This document shows positions 8,978 to 15,689 of a DNA stretch of 64,000 bases, piece by piece (within the stretch, counting starts at the first letter, position 1; every line of letters starts with the position of its first letter). The notes beneath the pieces are model-generated. The model had not been told where the DNA came from and made no database searches. It saw nothing but the letters and a program-made list of their open reading frames with translations. The stretch comes from Candidatus Eisenbacteria bacterium. Its GTDB lineage: Bacteria > Desulfobacterota > Binatia > DP-6. The position numbers and the translations under genes are program-made. The stretch lies in assembly GCA_035577985.1 (NCBI GenBank), contig DATJZY010000022.1, positions 22,735-86,734 on the forward strand, in the 5' to 3' direction.

Positions 8978-10120
8978 TTAGTTTCCCAGCACGACGACGC
9001 AGGCGACGGCGCCCGGGCCGCCCACGTTGTGCGCGACGCCGAGCGTCGGGCTCTTCACCTGCCGCGCACCCGCTTCGCCGCGGAGCTGCGTCACGCACTC
9101 GAAGATCATACGCACGCCGCTCGCGCCGATCGGATGCCCGAACGACTTGAGCCCGCCCGACGGATTGATCGGGATGTCGCCGTCGAGTGCCGTCCGCCCC
9201 TCCTCCACGAGCTTCCAGCCCTCCCCCTTCTTGCAGAACCCGAGGTCCTCGGTGTTCGAGATCTCGGTCCAGGTGAAGCAGTCGTGGACCTCCGCGAACG
9301 AGACGTCCTTCGGGGCGATGCCCGCCATCGCGTACGCCGCCTGCGACGCCTTCACCGTCGACGGAAATCCGAGGTAGTCGAAGGTGGGGTCGTAGAACGG
9401 CTTGCCGGTTTCGACCGCGAGCGCCGCCGCCTTCACGTAGATGGGCGTTGTCTGGTACCTGGTCGCGAGATCCGCGCGACACACGATCGCCGCGGCGGCG
9501 CCGTCGGTCGTGGGGCAGCAGTCGAAGAGGCCGAACGGCGACGCGATGATGGGCGACTTGAGCGCCTGCTCGACGGTGATCTCCGAGCGCAGGTGGGCGC
9601 GCTCGTTCTTGGCGCCGTTGCGGTGGTTCTTCACCGCCACCTTCGCGAGCGTCTCGCGACCCATGCCGAAGGTGTGCATGTAGCGCGTCGCCGCGAGCGC
9701 GAAGAGGCCGGGCGCCGAGTTGCCCCGCCCGAGCAGCGGATGGCCGAAGCGCGGCAGGCCGCGCCCGCCCCGGTCCTTCAGCTTCTCGGCGCCGACCACG
9801 AGCACCACGTCGTGCACGCCGGCCGCGACGGTGATGCACGCGTTGCGAAAGGCGTCGGTGCCGGTCGCGCAGTAGTTCTCGACCCGTGTGATGGGACGGC
9901 CGTAGAGCCGCAGCGCGTCGCCGAGCGACACCGCCGACTTTCCGCCGCCCGGACCCGGAATGTACGTCCCGAGATACGCCGCCTCGATCTCGGCGGGATC
10001 GATGCCGGCATCGTCGTAGGCCGCGAAGGCCGCGTCGCAGATGAGCTCCTCGTAGCCGCGATCGTAGCGCTCGCCGAACTTCGTGCAGCCGACGCCGATC
10101 ACGGCGACCTTGTCCTTCAT
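8978..10120 (-). CDS. Thiolase-family acetyltransferase (SCP-x / lipid-transfer type)
   Basis: 380 residues. Thiolase fold with nucleophile Cys84 in NYCATGTDA, His in EVHDCF (about 273) and His in the GGLKSFGHPIGASG motif (about 333). The overall pattern (KVAVIGVGCTKFGE at the start, HNVGGPGA near the end) fits the SCP-x-like thiolases used in beta-oxidation of branched or sterol side chains and in DUF35-linked thiolase complexes. A KASIII-like/DUF35 fusion heads the same operon, matching the usual thiolase-DUF35 association. It is preceded by a 32-base gap after a membrane protein gene. Reaction direction and substrate are inferred only. Confidence 0.9.
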   Translation of the reverse strand: MKDKVAVIGVGCTKFGERYDRGYEELICDAAFAAYDDAGIDPAEIEAAYLGTYIPGPGGGKSAVSLGDALRLYGRPITRVENYCATGTDAFRNACITVAAGVHDVVLVVGAEKLKDRGGRGLPRFGHPLLGRGNSAPGLFALAATRYMHTFGMGRETLAKVAVKNHRNGAKNERAHLRSEITVEQALKSPIIASPFGLFDCCPTTDGAAAAIVCRADLATRYQTTPIYVKAAALAVETGKPFYDPTFDYLGFPSTVKASQAAYAMAGIAPKDVSFAEVHDCFTWTEISNTEDLGFCKKGEGWKLVEEGRTALDGDIPINPSGGLKSFGHPIGASGVRMIFECVTQLRGEAGARQVKSPTLGVAHNVGGPGAVACVVVLGN

Positions 10121-10152
10121 GGGCTCGTTTCAGCCCGCCGCGGGGTGGAGAG

Positions 10153-10587
10153 TCAAGCGCGCTCGGCGAAGTGCTCGGCGCGCGGCCGCTGCCAGAGCAG
10201 GAGCGCCGCGCCGACGATGAAGAACGGCTGCGCGGCGTCGAGGCCGTGCGTCAGGAAGCCGAGGACGAGGCCATAGAGCGCCACCGCCTCCGAAAGGGAC
10301 CAGCACACGAGGTAGGTCGTGAACACGGCCTGCGGGTCCGGCGCCGCGGTGGCGGGTCCGGCATCGGACGGCGGCAGGTTCCGCCGGAAGACGAGGACGA
10401 CGCCGAGGTTCGCGACCGTGAGCCCGATGAAGAGGTAGCGCATCATCGTGGCGTCCGTCGGGGCGGGCGTCCCGGGCTGCCCGAGCAGCAGCACGAGGAC
10501 GACGACGTACATGACGAGCGAGACGAGGAGCGCTCCCCACACGAGCCGCGCTCGCCCGATCGTCGGAGACGCGATGCCGCCCGTCAT
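10153..10587 (-). CDS. Four-helix membrane protein of unknown function
   Basis: 144 residues with four hydrophobic segments (about 14-34, 49-66, 88-112, 115-132) and a short Pro/Ala-rich loop between helices 2 and 3. I do not recognise the family. The ATG at 10587 overlaps the stop of the S1/P1 nuclease gene by four bases (ATGA), so it is translated with it. It belongs to the minus-strand operon 13726-8978. There are no conserved charged residues inside the helices, which argues against a transporter. Confidence 0.75.
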   Translation of the reverse strand: MTGGIASPTIGRARLVWGALLVSLVMYVVVLVLLLGQPGTPAPTDATMMRYLFIGLTVANLGVVLVFRRNLPPSDAGPATAAPDPQAVFTTYLVCWSLSEAVALYGLVLGFLTHGLDAAQPFFIVGAALLLWQRPRAEHFAERA

Positions 10588-11534
10588 GGCCACACCTCGT
10601 TCAGCACCCGCGCCAGGCGTCCGCCCGCCGCGGTCAGTTGCTCCTCGAGCATCGCTTCGACGGCATCCACGTAGGCGGCGTCGACGTGCGCCCCGAGCCG
10701 CAGCATGCGCCGCCCGACGTCGTCCGCGTCGAGGCAAGAGTCGAGACGCCCGTCGGGCTCGCGCGGCACCCGAGCCGACAAGCGTCCGTAGGCGGCGCGC
10801 ACGCCCACCTCGTGCGCCTCCCACGCCCAGGTGTCCACGTCGACCGGCGCCGCCACGGCTCGTCGCAGCGTCGCGCGCCGGCGGCTGCGGAGCGCGTCGG
10901 CGAGCGTGCCCGGCGAGCCGCCCTCGCGGCGCATGAGGTCGCGCACGAGCTGCACGTCCCACACCTCGTGGAGGTTGGGATCGTACTTCTCGCCGCCGGC
11001 GATCGCGTGCGGCGCGGCGTCGAACCACGCCACCGGCAGGCAGTTGCCGCCGCGGTCGCCGTTCGTGGTCGCGTGGAGCGGCTGATGCAGGTCGGCGACC
11101 AAGTGGACGACGAACCGCAGCGCGCGCGCCCGCTCCGCCCCCGACGCGGACGAGCGCAGCACGTCGATCTCGCGCTGCAGGGCGGACAGGATGCAGTTGC
11201 CGAACCGACACCCGCGGCGAAGCTCGCTGCGCGCGGCATCGAGCGGCACGTTCACGTAGTGCCACGGCGCCGTCTTCGGCTCGTCGTCGCGGATCGCGTC
11301 GGCCCACGTCGAGACGGCCGCCAGCACGTTGCGGCTCGGCCGCTCGCACCCGCGGTGCTCGGCGGCGATCGGATGCGCCCCCAGGAGCTCCGTCGCGCCG
11401 TCGCGCGCCCGCGGCGAGAGCTCCGCCCATGCGAGCAGCGCCACCACGTGGTGTCCGTCGCAGCCCCAGGGATGTGCCGGCCGCGCGATCGCGAGCAGGG
11501 CCACGAGCCCGAGCACCGCGACGCGCGTCGTCAC
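10584..11534 (-). CDS. Secreted S1/P1-type zinc nuclease
   Basis: 316 residues from a GTG at 11534 (GTGA overlap with the upstream stop). A signal peptide ends just before WGCDGHH, so the mature enzyme would begin at the Trp23 that supplies a zinc ligand through its free amino group, a hallmark of S1/P1 nucleases. Other ligands are visible: His in GHH, a His/Asp pair in VVHLVADLHQPLH, GDRGGN and NLHEVWD. The family degrades single-stranded DNA/RNA and 3'-nucleotides outside the cytoplasm. Its place in an operon with thiolase-fold enzymes is unexpected; nutrient scavenging is one possible theme. Confidence 0.92.
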   Translation of the reverse strand: MTTRVAVLGLVALLAIARPAHPWGCDGHHVVALLAWAELSPRARDGATELLGAHPIAAEHRGCERPSRNVLAAVSTWADAIRDDEPKTAPWHYVNVPLDAARSELRRGCRFGNCILSALQREIDVLRSSASGAERARALRFVVHLVADLHQPLHATTNGDRGGNCLPVAWFDAAPHAIAGGEKYDPNLHEVWDVQLVRDLMRREGGSPGTLADALRSRRRATLRRAVAAPVDVDTWAWEAHEVGVRAAYGRLSARVPREPDGRLDSCLDADDVGRRMLRLGAHVDAAYVDAVEAMLEEQLTAAGGRLARVLNEVWP

Positions 11535-12331
11535 GGCGCCTCGACGCCGGCCTCGCGCAGGAGCGCGAGCAGCGCGTCCACGAGCCGCGGTCCGGCGGCG
11601 ACCAGGAGCGGGGTCGGCGCCGTCGCGCGCGGCAGGACGTGCACCGTCGCGCCGGCGGCGCGCGCGATCGCGGTTCCCGCCGCCATGTCCCACTCGGCGA
11701 GCCCGACCTCGTAGAACGCGTCGAGCTGGCCGCTCGCGACGCACGAGAGGTCGATCGCCGCCGAGCCACCCCGGCGGATGTCGCGCACGCGGGGCAGCAC
11801 GCGCGTCAGCACGGCGGCCTGCCACGCCCGCCGCTCGGGCTGCGGCTGAAAGCCGGTCGCGACCAGCGCCGTCGCGAGGTCGGTGTGGTCGCGCGCGGCG
11901 ATCGGGGCACCGTTGCACGCCGCACCCGCGCCGACGATCCCGGTGTAGACGCGATCGCGCGCCGAGTCGTGCACGACACCCGCCGCGAGCACGCCGTCGA
12001 TCTCGATGCCGATCGAGGCGCCGAACGCCGGATACCGGTAGATATAGTTCGTGGTCCCGTCGAGCGGATCGACGATCCAGCGCACGCCGGACGTGCCGGC
12101 GCGCTGCGCGCCCTCCTCGCCGAGGATCGCGTCGTCCGGCCGCTCGGCGACGATGCTGTCGACGATCACACGCTCGGCCTCGTGATCGACCTCCGTCACC
12201 ATGTCGGTGGCGGTCGACTTGGTGGCGATCTCCTGGGTGCGCCCGAGCCCGGTGCGGTGCACGCGCGCTGCCGCGCGCGCCACGCGCGTGGCGAGGACGA
12301 CGAGCGCCGCGACGTCGCCGGGAGCGCGCAC
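11531..12331 (-). CDS. Inositol monophosphatase family protein
   Basis: 266 residues, normal length for the family. Metal-binding motifs are complete: GEEG (Glu72/73), WIVDPLDGTTNY (Asp88 and Asp91) and WDMAAG (Asp near 214). These Mg-dependent phosphatases hydrolyse inositol phosphates, fructose-1,6-bisphosphate, 3'-phosphoadenosine 5'-phosphate or NADP; the substrate cannot be decided from sequence. The gene is 3 bases downstream of the KASIII-DUF35 gene and its stop overlaps the start of the nuclease gene by 4 bases, so it sits inside a coupled operon. Confidence 0.92.
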   Translation of the reverse strand: MRAPGDVAALVVLATRVARAAARVHRTGLGRTQEIATKSTATDMVTEVDHEAERVIVDSIVAERPDDAILGEEGAQRAGTSGVRWIVDPLDGTTNYIYRYPAFGASIGIEIDGVLAAGVVHDSARDRVYTGIVGAGAACNGAPIAARDHTDLATALVATGFQPQPERRAWQAAVLTRVLPRVRDIRRGGSAAIDLSCVASGQLDAFYEVGLAEWDMAAGTAIARAAGATVHVLPRATAPTPLLVAAGPRLVDALLALLREAGVEAP

Positions 12332-12334
12332 CGC

Positions 12335-13726
12335 CTACGCCGGCCGCGCCTTCCAGTAGTAGTTGCGGTTGCCGCCGGACTCGTGCAGCCGCCGAAACGT
12401 GAGCGCGACCGGTGTGCCGACGTCGATCTCGCCCTCGGCGCTGTCGGTGCCCTGCAGGTAGATCCGGCCGCCACCCGCGAGATCGATCACGAGCATCGGC
12501 ATCGGATGCTCGGCGACCGGCGCGAGGTTGTCGATCGTGTACGTGAACACCGCGCCACGCCGGCCGAGCTTGTGGTCGACGAGGCGCTCGCGCGCTTTGC
12601 ACCCGAGACACACGTGCGCCATCGGATACTGCACGAGGCCGCACGCCTCGCAGCGGCTGCCGTACAGCCGGATGTCCTGCTTCAGCTCCTTCCACTCGAG
12701 GTACGTCGGAAAGGGTTCGCCCTGGTAGTCCACCGGAATGACGTTGCGCGCCTTCAGGTACTTCTCGTAGGACGCCATCGCGAGCGGACGCGCGAGCCGC
12801 GCTTCGAGCGTGCGCGGTCGCGCGGAGGCGAGCGCGTCCGTTGCGCGGAAGACGAGCGCGTCGGCGCCCTCGCCGTAGCCGGCGACGACGAGGACGTCGC
12901 CCGCCTTCGCCGTCTCGAGCGCACGCGACAGGAGCACGAGCGGATCCGGCGTGCCGAGGACGCCCGCCTCGGCGACGAGCGGCGCGACCAGCCTGGCCGC
13001 GTCGCAGCCCACGCGCTTGGCGACGTCCTGCGCGGCACGCACGTCGGGCGCCGCGAGCACGAGCTTTGCGATCTTCCCGGCCTCGATCCCGGCCTTCCGA
13101 AGCGCGGCCGCGACCGCTTCGGGCACGACGGCGGCGAACCCGTAGGTCGTCCCGAAGCGCGCGTCGGCGACCTGCACGTAGCGCTGTGCGTCCGTGCGGT
13201 AGAAGTGCGTGAACTCCTCGCCGACGCTCGCCATGGCCACGAGCTCGGCGATGACCTGCTCGCGGCCGACGACGGCGGCGGCCGCACCGTCGCCGAACAG
13301 GGCCTCGAGCTCCGACTCCGGCTCGGCGAGGCGCGTGTCCGCGGTCGCGACGAGCACGCTGCGGAGGCTCCCCGCCGCCACCGCATCGCAGGCGGCGCGC
13401 ACGGCGCCGATTCCGCCGCGCACCGAGCCGGTGAAGTCGGCGACCGCGACGTCGCGCCGGCAGTCGAGGGCCGTCGCGACCACGCTCGCGACCTGCTTCT
13501 CGAGATACGGCGCGCTGGTGCTCGCGAAGTACACGCCGTCGAGGTCGCTCGCGCCCGTGTCCCCGAGGCACTCCATGGCGGACTCGACCGCCATCGTGAG
13601 CGCGTCCTCGTCGACGCCGGCTACGGTGCGCGTGCCCGACGCGCGGCCGCCCCACGCTTTGGCGATGAGCGCCCGGTCGAGCCGGCGTCGCGGGAAGTAC
13701 GTGCCGAGTCGCGTGATCCCCACCAT
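12335..13726 (-). CDS. KASIII/HMG-CoA-synthase-like protein fused to a DUF35 zinc-ribbon OB domain
   Basis: 463 residues. Residues 1-320 follow the archaeal-type HMG-CoA synthase/KASIII thiolase fold (GITRLGTYFPRRR, GDGAAAAVVG). Residues about 330-460 are a DUF35 module: zinc ribbon CEACGLVQYPMAHVCLGC plus an OB fold. In archaea HMG-CoA synthase, thiolase and DUF35 form one complex; here two of the parts are fused and the thiolase is in the same operon. The nucleophile region reads ADFTGSVRGG where the family has EF-A-C-x-A-G, so the catalytic Cys seems absent; the protein may be a scaffold or use another residue. Start ATG 13726; a GGVG-rich leader region lies upstream. Confidence 0.8.
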   Translation of the reverse strand: MVGITRLGTYFPRRRLDRALIAKAWGGRASGTRTVAGVDEDALTMAVESAMECLGDTGASDLDGVYFASTSAPYLEKQVASVVATALDCRRDVAVADFTGSVRGGIGAVRAACDAVAAGSLRSVLVATADTRLAEPESELEALFGDGAAAAVVGREQVIAELVAMASVGEEFTHFYRTDAQRYVQVADARFGTTYGFAAVVPEAVAAALRKAGIEAGKIAKLVLAAPDVRAAQDVAKRVGCDAARLVAPLVAEAGVLGTPDPLVLLSRALETAKAGDVLVVAGYGEGADALVFRATDALASARPRTLEARLARPLAMASYEKYLKARNVIPVDYQGEPFPTYLEWKELKQDIRLYGSRCEACGLVQYPMAHVCLGCKARERLVDHKLGRRGAVFTYTIDNLAPVAEHPMPMLVIDLAGGGRIYLQGTDSAEGEIDVGTPVALTFRRLHESGGNRNYYWKARPA

Positions 13727-13777
13727 GAGGGCGGGGACAGTAGCAGGACGCTCGAAAACCGCCACCTCGGGGCGTCG

Positions 13778-13918
13778 GTGCCGCGGGGGTGGGGGCGACG
13801 CTTCGGCTTCGGCTCCGCCGCGCGACAAATCACACGGAGCGTCACGGCCCTGACATTTCGTCGCGCCGCTTCGCAGGCGCCTCCGCGTCGCCCCCACCCT
13901 CGCGGACGCAACGGCACC
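13778..13918. repeat. Intergenic palindromic element 3
   Basis: Arms 13787-13801 and 13885-13899 are perfect 15-bp reverse complements, with weaker pairing outward (GGTGCC at 13778 against GGCACC near 13913). The interior shares CGTCGCGCCGCT..CGCAGGCGC..TCCGC with element 2. It lies in the 367-base gap between divergent genes, about 50 bp upstream of the KASIII-DUF35 start, so here it cannot simply terminate a neighbouring transcript. The rest of the gap holds a short reading frame at 13963-14097 and nothing else I can name. Confidence 0.7.
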
Positions 13919-13962
13919 GCCTGTCGGCTGGCCGCTACTCTTCCCTACTAGAGGAGGGGAGC

Positions 13963-14097
13963 ATGACGCCCGCGACGTTCGTGCCGCTCGGCGGCTCACG
14001 TTCTCGGCCGAGTATCCGCGGAGCGGCGCACTCGGGCGAACATCGAGCCGCCCCGCCCGCGGTCGCCCGTCGCGGGCGTGCGTGCTACATCCGATGA
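13963..14097 (+). CDS. Possible 44-codon leader peptide
   Basis: The ATG at 13963 is preceded by one of the strongest ribosome sites in the window (GAGGAGGGGAG, spacing about 2-8), but the frame runs only 44 codons (MTPATFVPLGG...) and is Arg/Ser/Pro rich. Its TGA at 14095-14097 overlaps the ATG (14094) proposed for the next gene, the arrangement of a translated leader or of a gene truncated by frameshift. No homology is recognised. It could also be chance, since high-GC frames are commonly open. Confidence 0.3.
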   Translation: MTPATFVPLGGSRSRPSIRGAAHSGEHRAAPPAVARRGRACYIR

Positions 14098-14906
14098 TGA
14101 TGATGCGGCAGGTGGTCGTGGGGATGATGGTCGCGGCGTGGCTCGTGGTGGGAGTCGCCGCGGTGGGAGCGCAGCCGTCCAAGAGCGTGCTCGCCTACGC
14201 GGCGTTCGGGATGCAGCGCGTGAGCGTCGGATCGAAAGCGCGCGTCACGGGGGACGTCGGCTGTCTCTTCGACGAGCTCTCGATCGGCCAGGGCACGCGC
14301 GTCACGGGCAGCGGCGCGGCACCGACGATCGTGCTCCGCAAGAGCGCCCGCGCCTCGGGCGGCTACTTCTGTGTGACGCTGGAGGGCAGCGCCGACACCT
14401 GCATGCCGCTCCCGAATCCGCTCATCGACGGGCCGGCGATCGTGCTCGCCTCACCGGGGAACCTCGACGTGTCGGCGTCGCGGCACACCAAGGCGCAGCA
14501 GGCGCTCGCGGCCGGCGCGTACGGCACGCTCTCGGTCGGCACGGCCGCGCAGGTGGCGCTTGCCGGCGGCAGCTACCAGTTCGAGTCGATCGACGTCCGC
14601 AGCCGCGCGAAGATGACCTGCCTCGCGGCCTGCGACGTCACCGTGCGCACGACGGTGAAGGTCGGACAGGCGGCCCGCGTCGGGGCGGGCGACGGCGTGC
14701 CGGCGAGCGGCGTCGTGTTCAACGTCGCGGCGCAGGGCGAGCGGACCGCTTTCGACGCGAAGAATCGGGCCACGATCGCCGGCACCATCTACGCGCCGAG
14801 CGCCGAGGTGAAGCTCGGCAGCGCGGTCAAGTTGACGGGAGCGCTCGTCGGGGACTCGGTCACGATCGGGCCGCGCGCGCACCTGACGGGTCCGGGCGGG
14901 ACCTGA
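14094..14906 (+). CDS. Secreted protein with repeated short beta segments
   Basis: 270 residues from ATG 14094 (several ATGs in a row; 14082 or 14103 are equally possible). An N-terminal signal (VVVGMMVAAWLVVGVAAVGAQ) is followed by a Gly/Ala/Thr-rich protein in which V..S/GxxAxVTG-like segments repeat (VSVGSKARVTGDV, LSIGQGTRVTGS, VKVGQAARVGAG, VKLGSAVKLTGALVGDSVTIGPRAHLTG). Such periodicity suggests a small beta-helix or polymer-forming-like fold exposed outside the cytoplasm. Four Cys residues may form disulfides. The aroD start follows its stop with no gap. The function is unknown. Confidence 0.75.
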   Translation: MMMMRQVVVGMMVAAWLVVGVAAVGAQPSKSVLAYAAFGMQRVSVGSKARVTGDVGCLFDELSIGQGTRVTGSGAAPTIVLRKSARASGGYFCVTLEGSADTCMPLPNPLIDGPAIVLASPGNLDVSASRHTKAQQALAAGAYGTLSVGTAAQVALAGGSYQFESIDVRSRAKMTCLAACDVTVRTTVKVGQAARVGAGDGVPASGVVFNVAAQGERTAFDAKNRATIAGTIYAPSAEVKLGSAVKLTGALVGDSVTIGPRAHLTGPGGT

Positions 14907-15608
14907 GTGGCGCCCCGCCTCGGCACGGTCGAGCTCGGACGCCGCCCGGTCATCGTGGCGGCGGGCGGAGCGAACGAGGTCGACGCGCTCGCAGGCGCCG
15001 AGGGCGCCGACGTGGTCGAGCTGCGCGCCGACCTGTTCGACGATCCCACTCCGGAAGCGGTCACCGCGGCGCTCGAACGACTGCGGCGTGCCGGCCGGCC
15101 CATCATCCTCACCGCGCGTGCCGCGAGCGAGGGCGGGGGGCCGATGCCCGACGAGCGTCGCGCCGCGATCTACGAGGCGGGCCTGCCACTCGTCGATGCG
15201 ATCGACGTCGAGATCGCGTCGACGGCGCTCGCGGCGTCTCTGATCCCGCGCGCCAAGACCGTGGGGCGCCTGGTCCTGCTCTCGACGCACGAGTTCACGA
15301 CCACGCCGGCGGCGGGCGAGCTGCTGGCGCGCGCCGACCGCGCGCTCGCGGCGGGCGCCGACGTGGCGAAGATCGCCACGCACGCAGCGACGCTGGCGGA
15401 GCTGCGCACGCTCATCGACGTCACGCGCGGCGCCGCGCCGCGCCCGATCGTCACGCTCGCGATGGGGCCGATGGGACCGCTCTCCCGCTTCGTCCTCTCG
15501 GCCGCGGGCTCGCTTCTCACCTACGCGTCGGTCGGCGATCCGACGGCGCCGGGCCAGATGCCCGTCGCGGAGCTGGCCGTGCTCGTGCGCCGGCTGTTCC
15601 CGACCTGA
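14907..15608 (+). CDS. aroD: Type I 3-dehydroquinate dehydratase
   Basis: 233 residues, GTG start directly after the previous stop. It dehydrates 3-dehydroquinate to 3-dehydroshikimate in the shikimate pathway through a Schiff base. Visible active-site residues match the family: EL-R-ADLF (Glu38, Arg40), STHEF (His128), Schiff-base Lys155 in DVAKIATHA, MGPMGPLSR near 205 and PGQMP near the end. The length fits a stand-alone AroD. The zero gap after a secreted-protein gene suggests shared transcription. No other aro gene is in the window. Confidence 0.93.
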   Translation: MAPRLGTVELGRRPVIVAAGGANEVDALAGAEGADVVELRADLFDDPTPEAVTAALERLRRAGRPIILTARAASEGGGPMPDERRAAIYEAGLPLVDAIDVEIASTALAASLIPRAKTVGRLVLLSTHEFTTTPAAGELLARADRALAAGADVAKIATHAATLAELRTLIDVTRGAAPRPIVTLAMGPMGPLSRFVLSAAGSLLTYASVGDPTAPGQMPVAELAVLVRRLFPT

Positions 15609-15689
15609 GTCAGCCCGCATCGAGTGCGTCGAATCATGTCAACGCGCTGACGAGCGGCGGCGGCATGCCCCTTGCTGCCCCACGCGCGC

